Shown here in pieces: positions 32,033 to 47,000 of a stretch of DNA of 64,000 nucleotides. The translations under genes and the position numbers were made by a program. The stretch comes from Branchiostoma belcheri (lineage: Eukaryota; Chordata; Leptocardii; Amphioxiformes; Branchiostomatidae), in the NCBI RefSeq assembly GCF_001625305.1, contig NW_017803713.1, positions 3,401,599 to 3,465,598 on the forward strand, in the 5' to 3' direction. A model generated the notes under the pieces. That model did no database searches. It saw nothing but the letters and a program-made list of their open reading frames with translations, and was not told the DNA's origin. Positions within the stretch are counted from its first letter, which is position 1. Each line of letters starts with the position of its first letter.

Positions 32033-35000
32033 TCATCTCCTCTGTGTCTTGCCCTGCTTCCTCTTCCCAGCAAACAGATGTTTGGGCATCTTGGTTCCGA
32101 TGAAGCGATCCGACTCGCCGGCTTTTCCAAACTGGTTCATCTTCTTCTGGGCATTCTTGGCAATGACCTTGGCCTTCTGTTGGGTCTGGAAAAGGTAGAA
32201 CAAAAGTCTTGAAGTTTCCTCATTGGAAAAGAATTGTAAAGCACACGCATACATTGGCATACCTGTCCTTGGTGCTGAACGCTATCCACACACACACATA
32301 TCCACCCACTGGCATTAGTATACCTGTCCTTGGTGCTGAATGCTATCCATGCACACATATCCACACACAGGCATTAGTATATCTGTCCTTGGTGCTGAAC
32401 GCTATCCACACACACATATCCACACACAGGCATTAGTATATCTGCCCTTGGTGCTGAATGCTATCCACACACATATATCCACATACAGGCATTAGTATAC
32501 CTGTCCTTGGTGCTGAACGCTATCCACACACACATATCCACACACAGACATTAGTATATCTGTCGTTGGTGCTGAACGCTATCCACACACACATATCCAC
32601 ACACAGGCATTAGTATATCTGCCCTTGGTGCTGAATGCTATCCATGCACACATATCCACACACAGGCATTAGCATACCTATCCTTGGTGCTGAACACTAT
32701 CCACATACACATATCCACACACAGGCATTAGTATACCTGTCCTTGGTGCTGAATGCTATCCACACAGATCCACACACAGGCATTAGTATACCTGTCCTTG
32801 GTGCTGAATGCTATCCACACACACATATCCACACAGAGGCATTAGTATACCTGTCCTTGGTGCTGAATGCTATCCACACACAGATCCACACACAGGCATT
32901 AGCAAAGTAGGCTAATGTAAAGGACAGGCATTAGTACACCTGTCCTTGGTGCTGAACACTATCCACACACATATCCACACTTATGCATTAGCATGCCTGT
33001 CCTTGGGTGCTGAATGCTATCTACACATAATTTCTATCTGGTACACATATCTAAATAGTCAAATTTTTCTCATAGGCAAACCCTGCTTACTTCAAATTGT
33101 GAGAGAATTTTTAAGAGTACATGTGAAAAATACATGTCATTTGTATACAAACAAATTGCAAATACTGTAAAGGGTAAAAATTTAGAACATGGCAGAAGAA
33201 AACTTATGTGCTTGAAACTTTTTAGTTGTGCATAATCAGTTTAAATTTTTTCGTTTTACTATGTAAATGGTGCATAATGTATAATTTACTTTTTTTAACA
33301 TTTGTTTTGATTGATTTTTTTACCTGTGGGTCCCTGATTCCAGACTTGTCTCTGGGTACTTTTCCAGCTGGAATACTCCTGCTCCTAGCCCGGCTCCCAG
33401 CCTCTGCTGAGGGCTCCCGTTTCCTCTTCAGGCCTGTGGGAGTCTTACTGCGGGCTCGCTTGAAGTGGGCCTGAGATGTACACACAAAATGCCACAATTA
33501 TGACATGTCTACAGTTACAAGTGCAACAATCATTCTGCAAGAAAATAACACTTAAGTTTAGCCTGAATTAGACTACAACACAAACCTCCTGTGCGCCTAA
33601 ATTATTGGCTATAGCGCTGTTAGAGGCAAAAATTTCTTATTTTTTCCCCGGAAGTTTAAAGATTTTGATGGTACTTAAAATTACTTAAAAAACTTAAAAT
33701 GTCCTAAAGTTTCTCAAAAGTTGATGTAAGCTGCACACTCACATTGTCCTTGCCTGCCATGTCCACCCCTAGTTCCTCCATCTGGGACTTAAATTCACCC
33801 ACATTATAGTCCTGGACATGGGGAAAACATAGTTACATCATGATGAAGTTGATACTTTCGTTCAACACAATCAAAACATTGCTCACCAAGCAATTATATC
33901 ATTTTAGCATGAAAGCCCATATGTGTTGGTTAATTCCATAAAAGAGCTAGCTTTGATTGAGTTGAAACTTTGAAAGTATAACTGCATCACCATTGCATCA
34001 TATGCCATTTAGAAACAGTTCAATCCTAAAATCCTTCCTCCTTATTTTTAGTAAATTACTATCAAAATCTGTTTTTGAACCACCTGATTTTGCTGTGCAT
34101 GCTGTAGAGAGTGGAAAGGACTTAAGAAAGAATAGCCTTTATAAACTCAATAAAATGGGTCTTATTACACTATAGACATCTATATTTAATCTTCAGACAG
34201 CTGGGTGGCCCATTCGATTTTGTCAAATTGATTTTCAATGGGGCCCAGACTACAGAAACAATAAAATCAGCTATATAACAAAGAAAATAAACTTAAATCA
34301 AGATTTAACATCATAATTAACAAAGGTTTGTGAGCCATAAGTGACACAAGTACCCAAAGGTTTAAGGCCACACCAAGTAAATTTTATGGATGACGTCCTT
34401 TGGAGACCCTAAATCTAATGCGAGAGAGCGAGAAAAAAACAAGAAGGGCCCTAAAAAACAAGATGCCTAGATTAGAAATATACTAAGAGATGACAAATGT
34501 TAGGACACAAATTGAATGAGGTGACACAGATTAACAAGCAAGAAGTCTTTTTATTCATAATCAAAACAGCAATAAATCAGGTGGAACAGCAGTTGTCGTC
34601 CTGTCCTATTTCTTTCACTTTTTTGCAGGCCTGCAGAAACAAAGCATGTGCTCTTTACCCATTTCGCGTTACGGGTTTCACGTCAATCTAACGATTTGTG
34701 GCACTGTCGTCACTCTTTGGTCATAGTTACAGGAAGCGGAATTTCTTTTTTTTTTCTAGGAACAGGCCAAAATCAATGCGCGCGTGGACGTCATCCATAA
34801 AATTTACTTGGTGTGGCCTAACATAAAAAAAAACAAACAATCTTACCTTCCTGGCGACCCTGGGTAGTGTGGGTTTCTGAACCTTCCTGCGTATGTCTGA
34901 CTCCATCTTTATCAGCTTCTTTTTCTTACGAATTCTAAGAAGACCAACAAAATAAATCATTATTTATTTATGACGATTTACCACATTTGTGGAAGGATTG

Positions 35001-38000
35001 ACATAACAGGTGACTATCACCTCTTCAAGATGTCAACCCTGAGACCAGACCGTAACGTTTGAACTACTCACACCGGGAAGGTCCCCTACTCTTTTTGATA
35101 AGTGTGGTGGGTTCTTTAACGTGTGTGGGGTGTGGCTCTCCCAAACACGGGACCTCCATTTAACGTCCTATCCGAGGGATGTCCCTATCCAAAGCTAGGT
35201 ACTCATTTTCACCTGTCAGTGAGTGAAGTGAGGAAAGTCGTGTAAAGTACCTTTCCCAAGGGTACAACGTCGTGGCGCATGTTCGGACTTGTTCGGGTAC
35301 GACCCGGAATCGAACCCGGGTCTCCCCATTTCATAGTCCAGTGATGTACCACTACACCCCACGACGCCACTAAAGAATTAGAAACTGTTTCAATATTCAA
35401 CAGATAACATAAGACTGTACTAACACGTGTTCTGCTTGCAAGGCATTTGTATATGCTAGCCAGTGCACCAAGGTAAGAAATATTGTATCCTATGTAGTGA
35501 ATACAAATTAAATACCAAATGGCTGCCATTGAAAGGACAGATTTAAAGTAGGAAGTTCAGCTAAAATTAATCTAAGTGTATTTCAAAAGTTGAACTTACT
35601 TGGCTGCCATACTCCTGATCTCTCTGGTCTCTTCATCTTCATCTGACTGTAAAAAAACACATAAATCTTGATAACTCCATAAAAACCAACCATTTGAACT
35701 TCATATTCTGTTGCATACTAAATGATTTGTAAGCTCTAGAGAGTATTACTCATTGGAGGATGAAGCTTTTCTCCGTAAAGACATGTATGTCAGTGGTACA
35801 ATGCAAAAGAGAAACAATAAACTATCATACATGTACATGAAAAAAACATGTGGAAGAAATTGTTCTGTACCATTAGGATAAGTCATGCTGATTTTTTTTC
35901 AGAGCTTGAAATTCTGTTGCACACGCTGCATGCTCAAATCTAAATTGTTCACAAGGGTGAAACAGATCTACATTTTATTAAATATAAAAAGAGATATTTC
36001 TGCAATTGTAAATGAGTGTGCTTTTGTACCATGTCAGAGTCATATTCCCCTGCTGCCTCTCTCATCTCCTCCTCCTTCTCAAGCTCCTCCAGTTTCTAAC
36101 AAACAAACAAACAAACAAACAAACAAACAATAGGATCAACATCTCAACCCTGAGTTTCTGTATTTCTGATTAACATGTGTCTCTTATATCTGACACCTAA
36201 GTTTATATTACCGGTGCAATATCTCAATTGGTAGAGCGCTCGCTTTGTAACCGGGAGGTTGTGAGTTCAAACCCCGTCCAGGTCATTATTAATTAACAAA
36301 GACTTTAAAAATGGTACACACTTCTTTCTCACTCAGCACATATGAGAAAGAGTGTGGGAAGGTCAAACACACAGCACTACCAGCGGACCAGCCCCCTGCT
36401 GTAGTGCATTGCACAACAGTGTGTCACTCAAGGGCTACAGAAATGGAGATGGGCACCACCCCTATGCATTTAGAGGAAGATTCAAAGTATGTACATGTAT
36501 TCTGGACAGTTAATACCATGCTATAATGATACTATTCCCTTGTTAGGCCACACCAATTTTATTTGTTGGTTCTTGAATTGTTGAAAAAAAAGTTGAAGTG
36601 ACTGAGCGAAAAAAAATAAGAATAAAAACAGAGCTACATGTAGGCATCATACCAGGCTGGCTTGTACAAAATGTAATTCAAGAATTTCAAACTTTATATC
36701 AAACCACTGCATTGATAGATGGAAAAATTGTAACAACTCTGAAGAGAAGGGCAATTGCGGCCTAAATATGAGCATCTAGAGTTCAGAGGCTGAAATGTTT
36801 TGCTTATTTTTTGCAAATCAGAAAAAAATGATGTGGGCAAATTCGTGAACCAACAAATCAAATTGGTGTGACCTTAGCTAATGATCCTTCCATGACCTTG
36901 ATTTAAATCAGCAAAGGCTTTTATCAGCAAAGGCAATATTAGTGATCTTGTTAGACAAAATACAGTAAGGCCATTGGTTATTTTTGCTCAAACTGTGTTA
37001 GATACAGACCTTCATGATATCTGGATCAATGTAGTCGGCTACATTCTTCCCCTCCCACAACTCAGGTATAGGATCATACTTCTCCTCCGGGTTCTTCAGA
37101 TCATAGCGTTCTGGAAAAAACAAAAGGTGACATGTACTCAACATTTTGTTAACTATGAATCAGATTGGACTGATACGAGATTTGATGTACATGCAACACA
37201 GAATCATGAGAAAGCAAAAATTTAATGTTTTTACACTCGACAGTCAAAACTAAGTCTCCTAAAATGGTTTACAATGTACCTTACTGTTTACCGGTCTTTT
37301 CTTAATATAAGTTATAGTTTGGAATCTTACTCTTCATGTCAAAGACATAGTCTTCCTCCAACTCCAGTTCTAGGTCTCTTTCCTGTAGAGTGGGTAGTGG
37401 GCAAAAAAAATAAAATATGTAAGAGATTTAATTCACATGTACATGTATTATGAACTTGACTTTAACTGAAAGAAGTCTAAGTATTTTTGCATAAAAACGA
37501 AAAAAGTAAAGATTGCTCAGCTTATCTCCCAAGTTGTCTTCAATGACATTCTGACAATTGTTGATAACATCATAGCAATATGCTCTTAATAATATGAAAT
37601 CTGTCACTTCAAATTGCATAAACATTTGCACTGTTAACAACAACAAACTAAGGATTTCACATGATTAGGCCAAGGAAAAAAATGTTGTGTTTCCTGACCA
37701 ACTCTAGAAAAACCTGCTAATCCTAGACTTTTTTTGGGGGGTGGACCCCTGCAAGGGACATAAATAATTAATTTTTCAAGCTGATCGAACTTTTCTAGCT
37801 CCATGATCTGACACTTGAGTGGTACTATGTTTCAATTGGCTGTCTAACATTGATATTGAAAATAAAAGTGTCCTCATGCAAGTTTTACTTTGTTAAACTG
37901 TATTGTACAAGTTGGACCCCTGTTTTGATATCACTCAAGTCGAAAAAAAAGAAGATAATCCCTACAGTACCTACCGACCCTAATTTTTTCAGGACTGAAA

Positions 38001-41000
38001 CAGGAAATACAACATTTTTTTCCTAGGCCTTACATCCAATCCAGTGTTTGGGATATTTATTTATTTATTTCATCATATTAAGACGACTGGGTAGCCCCAT
38101 TCAGCTTACATTAGCTGTTTTCCAAGGGGGCCCAGCAAAATTACACAAGACACTGTTACATATAGTAAGACAAGAGTGGACAACATACAGTAAACATAAA
38201 AGTCTGATACGTCAAAACAGAGTCATAGTCCTATACTTAAAGTCCTAGCCATTCAAAGGTCAAAAGCACGAAAATCAAGGAATGGATCAGAATGAAATAA
38301 GAATAATGTACCGTTTTTTTCTTGGGTTTGTCTGTGTCCATGGCGGCCCTGCGCTGTAAGACGGCGTCAGGGATGCAGGGTGGGCGCACTTTCTCGTCTC
38401 TCTGCTGCGGGACAGACAGGTGCAGCCGGTTCAGCACCGAGTTCACCTTCTTACTCCTCATCTTATTCTCCACTCTGTAGGCAAGCAGCTGGTCACAGGC
38501 CTGGAGGAGGAGGGGGGGGGGACTTTTATAGTTAAAATCAACTTAACCCATTGAATTCTAGACAGCAAGAGAAACTGAAGATGACTTTACTGGATTCATA
38601 ATTTGTACACCATTATTTTTTTATCGTTAATATGTTCTTAGAAAAAAAATTGAGTGGGGTTGTGTGGCGGAACGGAAGAGTGTCTAACTTGAAACCAAGA
38701 GGTCCTGGGTTCAAACCCTGCCATGCCACCAATCTTGTGCCCTTGGGAAAGGCACTTAAAACAACTTTCCTCACTTCAATCAGGTGCAAATGAGTACTAT
38801 AATGTCCTCTGTGCTGGTAGTGGTATGAAAATAAGTTGGAAAAAAAATTGTGCAATCACCTGTCCACGTCTTGTGATTTTTCACATGTTTGGAATTTTTT
38901 TTTTTTCATGTAGCCTTATTTGTCATATAAGCTGATGTGACTACAAATACATACGTTTTAGAATACAGCACAGAGAACAAAAAACTGTCTCTGCAACATG
39001 ACTTTTCTGTGTTCCAAACTATAGTTTCCATTGCTTGTCATCCAGACCAGTTGACATCATGTTAATAAATGTCAATTCAGACCAAGCGCGGTTGGTACTG
39101 AGATGTAATCATTCAAGCAGAAACTAGTTATAACCTATAGAATGTAAAATCCAGCTAGATAAGACTAACACCAACTATTACGACACAATCATATATATTA
39201 TGTCATTATGGAATAACTACAGTGAGACCGCATGTTCTAGTAGGTTCTAACCCATAATATTACCTTGTTCTTGACCTCCATGACCCCTTCCCCAGATAGA
39301 GTACTCATGGGAACTACAGGGATGCCTTCCTTTTCCAAATCTGCCAGAAGAGCCTGAAAACACATTAAACAGAACATTCAAAGATGTTCAGGGCAAACTT
39401 GGAAAGAAACTGTTTAGAAATCTTAATAATAATCACAAGTCTAACATTAAACTTTAATGCATCTAATGCAGTTTCAGGGCAGCAAAGTCAATCTTCTGGT
39501 CATAGAATAGTATACTTAGTAGAATAGCAGTAATACCATGTCTCCTATTGATGGGAAGCATATCCACTCTCTACCATGTATACCAATGTTATGTTAGTTT
39601 TAAAGTAGATATAGTAAGTTAAATAAGCAGACTGTATAAGTAGGACTCCATGTTAGCATAATTATAGTCTTAAATTCACCACATTCTGTATTCATTGCTT
39701 TTGTTAAGGCCACACCAATTTAATTTCTTGGTTAACGGATTTTTCTAGAAAAATAATGGAGCGGGCGGGCGAAAAAAAAATAAAAACAAGAAGCCATAGG
39801 TGACAATCCTCCGTGAAGTTTTATATATTTCAACAAAATCCCAAGCGTCAACGCCAGACCTACTGTGCAGACGCAACGGTTAATACAATGAGGGCGCGTC
39901 ACAAGCATAAAACATACAAAGAGCTAAATCCATTGTCAACTTCGTCTACAACAAAGCTAGTCAGCGACTTTTCCTGTTACGTAGACTGAAGCATTTCCAT
40001 ATCGCAAAGGATGACCTTGTCACTGTGTACATTTCTTACATAAGACCCATTACCGAGTACGCAGCCCCTGTCGGGCACCCGGGATTAACAACACTGCTGA
40101 ACAATAAGATTGAGAGAATCCAGCGTAGGGCGGTCCGCATCATTATGGGACATGACTACACCCGTTACTCCGAAGCATGCTTACACCTCGGTTTGCCATC
40201 TCTGCACTCCAGACGATCGAACTTGACTTTAAAGTTTGCGAAATCACTCCTTGTGTCTGAACAATACCGCCACCTACTACCGCCTACAGAATGAACATTA
40301 CTTGCCGACAGACTCGTTCTGCTGGTAATCTGGACATTCTCAAGTGTCGAACCGAACGTTATAGAATGAGTGCTGTACCGCACATGGTTCGTTTACTGAA
40401 TACGTAATTCCATTTTAATTGTTTTTATATTGCCCTATATGATAAATAACATGTATTTTTATCCGATTTTAATATATACTTATTTTATAATTGTTTCGAT
40501 CGTTGTGTATGTAATGACTCTCGATTTTAGGTTATGTATATAATGCTCTTGTGCAGTCAATCTGGGTAATATCACATCATCAATTCAGCCTGCGGGCTGC
40601 CACTGTTGTGATATAGATGGCGACATGTCATAATAAACCATTCTACTACCATTACTGCTCCCAGGGCGTGTAAAGATACTGTGCTTCAAGTTCGAAGTTC
40701 ATTTTAATTACACACACACAATCATTGCATTCATATAAAGATCGGACTATCATGGTCGTGTCTAGTATTATAAACAAAGACAGGCCCAACCGTCTTACCG
40801 TGCCTGTACCTAATTAAGCGCGCCTGGAATTCCACCAACAGTTGCGGTAAGCACCGCGAGTGTTACTACCGGCGGCCAGATAACCAGGATATCTGCTTGC
40901 TACCAGACAACTGCCTAAACCTACGGCCTATTCCACAGGATTGTAAAAGTAGGGATGTTTCTAAAATATGCATTTACTCCAATATCAAAACAGCTACGGT

Positions 41001-44000
41001 AAAAATAAAAAGACGTGCATCATCCCGGACATAATGCAACACCACATGCGAAATTACACAGAAATGCGACGTACGGAAGAATGCATTTTGGCTGCGAACA
41101 TCTTCCAAAAAACTTGGCATCTCTTAACCATGGGCAAAAACATCTGGAACCACTTATAAAAACCACCCCGTATCTGCATGAACTTTTTTTGCATGAACTG
41201 CTATTCCAAACAACGCGTTTTTCTGGACCATTCCAATTCGCCTCGTAATTGTAGGGGTGCGTCTGCGATATTACATTGACCGCGAAAGCAGCAACGGCAA
41301 AAATACACATTCGTGCATCAACACGGGCATGCCCGCAGACGGCGTATAAAATTGCGTGCCGATTACACAAAGAGAACCCAGTGTTTTGACTGCGAACATG
41401 AAAAATCAGCCGATTACAACACTCCGTCCGGAGGTCCTGACCTCCTTCACGGAGTAATAAAAACAGGCCTAGGCATCGTATTATGGCCCAAAATGGTACG
41501 ATAGGAGCCATGAAGTCAACACACCAGGCTGGTCCAAAATTTAAACAATGAATTTGAACTTTTAATGATACCATTGCATTGAAAGATGGAATAACTGTGA
41601 CAACTAGGATGAAAAGGTCTGTTTTCAACTGTTCAGGGCAAAATATGAGCATTTTGCTGTTGATTCTGGATTTTTATTTTTATTTGCAAATCAGAAAAAA
41701 ATGAAGCGGCAAATCCGTTAACCAAGAAATTGAATTGGTGTGGCCTAATGACTGTTTGCAATTAGCCCTTGGGCACGAACTTGCAATAAACTCATTATAA
41801 TAATCTGGTGCTCAGTTTATCTCCCATTTGTCAGCAGAAAGTTCTGACATGGTTATTACATCACAGCACCTCACCTACAATGTAGAAAATTCAATGTGTT
41901 AAGACAATTCACTGAGAAATACGGAAAAAATCATATCGTAATCAGAAGTATATAATGCTTGTGCCCACCTCATTCTCTTCACTAAGCTCCTCCCTTCGGA
42001 TAACATCGATCTTGTTGGTGACAATCATCAGAGGCTAAAACAAAGGTAAAAAAAAATAAATGACTCAATCACTTAAAAGTTTAAATTAAAGGGTTAAAGT
42101 TTAAACCACCATACAAATGTATATCACTCGTTGGCATCACGCACAGTTAGGGCATCATCACTAGAAAGCTTTAAACAACTCCTGCAATTAAATGTGCAAA
42201 GATTGAATGTAACAAGTCATTTGGTGTGATATAGCTAGCAGCCGCCGCGCCGCGTGCCTGTGTGTTACGCTGAAGGGCGGTTATACTGGATATACTGATA
42301 CAGCTACAGAATATATCAATCTAGTTCTCAGAATAAACAGTGATAGATAATAATTACCTTGTTGGCAAACAGTGGCTTGATGTTGTTAAAAAGTTCCACC
42401 TGCAGCAAAGAACAGAAATTGTCATAATGGATTTTCATAAATTATACTGAAATCATACTCCTGGTTGTCCATCATTTCCGATGATGTACAATGTACTATA
42501 CTACATGTAAATATATACATGTACAGATAAGTTAGGAACTGTATATAACTGATGCTCAGTTTATCTCCCATTTGTCATCATACAGATGTCTGAACATGAC
42601 ATTGTAACATCACAGCACCATTCATAATGTTCAGTCTCTACATTGTACTTGTGAAACTACCTTAAACTCAAGAAAATGCTTGTTAATATTTAATAACATA
42701 AAACTAACCTGTCAATGTAACCGTTATTAAACCCTATACATAATTGTTTTTAGTCAGTGGTACAATAGGAAGTATCAGGATGAGTCCATTAATTCTAGGG
42801 GTGTCACCTGTTGCCAGGCTGTGCCCACATTGTTTAGAGAGGTCTATAACAGACAAGTACACCCCACTTGTAAGTCCCAGGATGAGTCCATTAGTTGTAG
42901 GGGTGTTACCTGTTGGTGCACAGAGATGTCCAAGATTTCCTGTACATGTCTATTTGAATCCTACACCCCTATACTACAGCCAGTGGTACACCCCACTGAC
43001 CAGGATGAGCCCATTTGTTGTAGGGGTGTTACTTGATTTACCATCCATATAAATCCTACACCCCCGTACTACAGCCAGTGGTACACCCCACTGGTAAGTA
43101 CGAGGATGGATCAATTAGTTGTAGGGGTGTTACCTGTTGGTGCAGGTTGTGACCACACTGTTCAGAGATGTCCATAAACCCTATACCCCCATACTACAGT
43201 CAGTGGTACACCCCACTGATAAGTACCAGGATGAGTCCATATTAGTTATAGGGGTGTTACCTTTTGGTGCAGGTTGTGACCACACTGTTCAGAGATGTCC
43301 ATAAACCCTTTACCCCTATATAACAGCCAGTGGTACATCCCACTTATAAGTCCCAGGATGAGTCCATATTAGTTATAGGGGTGTTACCTTTTGGTGCAGG
43401 TTGTGACCACACTGTTCAGAGATGTCCATAAACCCTATACCCCTATATAACAGCCAGTGGTACATCCCACTGATAAGTCCCAGGATGACTCCATTAGATT
43501 GTAGGGGTGTTACCTTTTGGTGCAGGTTGTGACCACACTGTTCAGAGATGTCCATAAACCCTATACCCCTATATAACAGCCAACGGTACATCCCACTGAT
43601 AAGTCCTGGGATGAGTCCACTAGTTTGTAGGGATGTTACCTGTTGGTGCAGGTTGTGTCCACACTGTTCAGAGATGTCCATGACATACAGTACAGCAGCC
43701 CTGAGATGTGCCAGTGCAGTGATGGCCTGCATCTCGATAGTGTTCCTCTCCTCCAGGGAGTGGTCCAGGATTCCTGGGGTGTCTATCACCTAGGCAACGG
43801 ACGGGCAGAAACAGTGTCATCATCAGGTTGTACATATTAGGCCATGTTGATTTGATCATATGGATGACATACATGTATGCAAACACATGAATTTCCGTCT
43901 GTTTTTTAAAAAAAGGTTTTTGACCTTGCAAAAAAAATATTGGAAAACTATAATATTCTATTGTTGTAGAATGCCTAAATGTTTATAGCCAGTTGTAGAA

Positions 44001-47000
44001 CCTTCATGACTTAATCAATAGATTTCATAATGAAGGCAATTTTTGACAAACTTTGTCATCCAATCCATATAATCAAATCAACATGATAATATAGGAGAAC
44101 AAACTCACTGCCTATGACTATGTCAGCCAAACTTGTTTTGACGTGTTTAACCCTAAATTGCTACATATGGTAAATACCACTACCGGTAGTCCAATATTTC
44201 TATGCATGTTACTCTACACTTCTTTCCTATAATATATTACAAACCATGGAGGTAGACCTCAATGTACAAACTGTAATGATTCTACAACATATTTTTTCCT
44301 TGACTCAATGATAACAGAGTAGATTGTTGCTTGTCATCCAGACCAGTTGACATCATGTTAATAAATGTCAATTCAGCCCAAGCGCGGTTGGTACTGAGAT
44401 GTAATCATTCAAGCAACGAGTCAATGACCAACCAACTGTAGCAAACAATGTCTAGAGTTAGATGTTCAAGGGTTAGGTGTAACAAGTTGATTGGTGTGAT
44501 ATAGCAAGCTGCCGCCGCGCTGCATGCCTGTGAAGCTGGTGTGCTCGCCGAAGGGTGGTTATACCAGCTATACAGATATAGAACTTACCATATGCTCATT
44601 TGGACCAGCTTTAAACTGTAAAACCATGACAGTTGAAGAAAAGAACTTTCTTCAACTGTTGGGGCAAAAATATGAGTGGTACGAAACGTGCGGCCCTGGG
44701 GAAAATATGAGTGGTACAAAATACTGGGTGCACATGCATCCAGTATTTTGAGTCCTGGATATAAAATCCCAAAGTATGCTGCAGCCATGAAGACTTACCT
44801 GCCACCTGAGATACCTGTAGTCAGTGTGTCCCACGTACAGAGACTTGGTGGTGAAAGCGTACGGCTGGACCTCCACATCTGCTCTGGTGATGGTGTTGAT
44901 AAAGCTGGACTTTCCAACATTGGGGAAACTAGAAATGGGAGAATTTTAATGTTAACTCAAAAATGACGGCAAAAATTTTGACACTGAACAAGCAAAACAA
45001 CTACCTCTATATCATAGAAAACTGTATATAGACAAAAGAGGAGCCAGACTTACCCACAAATGAGAAGAGTCCTGGTGTTTGGGTCAATAGTGGGAAGACG
45101 GGACAAGTGTTGACGCACTGTTGGACAAAACACAACTTTAGCCTCCTACTTCATACAATCATAGGGCCTAGAAAAATAACAGATGTGTTTCCTATTTCTC
45201 GACCTACCCTAGCCTTTTTGGGGTGGACCCCTGCAAAGGACAAAAAATTTTCTCGCTCCACACTAGTCCTGAGTGATAAAACGTTGTACAAATGTTTTTG
45301 CAACATTGACATTGAATGATTGAAAATATAGTGTCCTCCTGCAAGTTTAAACTGTATTGTATATAAGTTGGATCACTAGAGATTGCCAAAGTCTATTAAA
45401 AAAAGAAGAAAAAAAGTTAATCCTTAACTACTGACCCTTTTTTTTCAGGACTGAAACAGGAAACAACATTTTTTTCCCTAGGCCTACAGAACAGCTTGCA
45501 ACTTGCAAGGAAACCATCTAACAGTGTATACTCATAAATGCTTGTAATCTAGTCAAGCTGACATGATAAGTTGTCCAAAAGATGCCCCACCTTGTTCAAG
45601 ATACTCCAGACTCTGTTTCTGCCTCTTCATGACAGTACACATCCTTCCCAGGGCCGCACGTTTCAGGGTCTTACAGCGGTACAGGGAGTCTCCATACTTC
45701 AACAGTCGCACGTAGTCCTTGGCAACACTGGGGGGATGGAGGGCAGATTTTAGTACATGTGAATATATCAAAGCAACCATGGAGGGGTACTGCTAAAAAT
45801 AGGAATGTCAATCTTGGAATGCTTTATTTTCATGATTTTTGCAGTAAGGCCATGTTGACATGATCATATGGAAGACATCCTCCGGGAACCCCAAAATTGA
45901 TGCGCGCGTGCGAATAAAAAAAAGTTTTGCAAAAAAAAAAGTTGTTTTCATTATGAAATCTACGTGGTCATGAGGGTTGAACAAATGGGACGGAATATGG
46001 TTTGGTGAATAATCTAGTCTTCAAGTTCATTTCTTTACAATCTCATCTTTTTTCGTTTGATTTTGGCATTCTACGACATTGGTATGGTTTTTTTGTAACT
46101 TATGGTATATTTTTGCTCATTTTGCAACTGTTTTGTACGATTTACAGTATGGTTGAAAACTTTTCTTTTTTTTCAAACGGCCGAAAATTCATGCGCGCGC
46201 GGATGTCATCCATATAATCAAATCAACATGGCCTAATCTTGAACTGCAAAATCACAACATGGACAATACACTTTTTGAAAGTTGACTGAAAGTTACAGAA
46301 TATTCATTATAAGCAAACTTCAAACACTACAAAAACCTATTTCCCCCGCTACTGCAAAATAAAACCACTGTGACGGTAAATGCATTTACAATATTGTCAG
46401 AGTATTACATGGTATAAAAGAATACTTCACAACATTTTCAATAACTGTAAACTGACCTGTTTTATCATTAATTCATACACAGTACATCTGTTTTCAGATC
46501 TATTGGGACCACACAGTTATTTGCAATTAGGCATTGTTCCCGAAGGCACTAACAAAAACAAGTAAAATAGTACCTGCGGCCTCTCTGCAAGGCTCTTTGT
46601 AATAGCTTATTACATAATGATTATATATCATCTAAGGAATCATCTGATTCATTCTGTACATTTCTAAGAGTTACATGTAGTAAGATATTCTTTTCCTGCT
46701 TTACCCTTCTTTCATGAACTGTGAACAACAAATCCATGCTGCCATTATGTAAAGCAGGGCTCAAAATACTGGGTACATGTGCACCTTAGTGCACCCAAAA
46801 TTGCAGCTGTGCACCCAATGTACTTATCAAATGTATAATAGTATGCAGGATATTCTTGGCATTTAAGTGTCAGAACAATAAAGAAATCTTTATTGTAGTA
46901 CTTGTTTAAGATTTTGAAGTTAGCTCCTAAATTAGATTCAAGCTCAGAAGAGGGGCAGTAAGATCTGTGCCCAATATTTTGTGCACCTAATATTTTAGGT

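Larger units (their letters stand above)
39708..41745. mobile_element. Harbinger-like MITE split by a 1.67-kb insertion
   Basis: GGCCACACCAATTTAATTTC to 'gaattggtgtggcc', with TAA on both sides. The interior is interrupted at 39789-41455 by DNA flanked by the direct repeat AATAAAAACA (39779-39788, 41456-41465). Confidence 0.8.

Noticed and set aside
32209-33000. Long plus-strand frames rich in HTHI and YLSLVLNA
   Set aside because: They are translations of the 60-bp minisatellite in a GTPBP4 intron.
36213-36285. Functional tRNA-Thr (TGT) gene
   Set aside because: The anticodon and T arms have mismatches and SINE-like sequence follows, so a tRNA-derived SINE is more likely.
41020-41652. 210-codon minus-strand frame as a gene
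   Set aside because: Its start is in MITE sequence and the rest crosses an unassigned insertion; no recognisable motif.
43373-43640. Extra coding exon of GTPBP4
   Set aside because: The open frame reflects tandem duplication of exon 7; the family length (638 versus 634 aa in human) is met without it. It is kept only as a possible splice variant.
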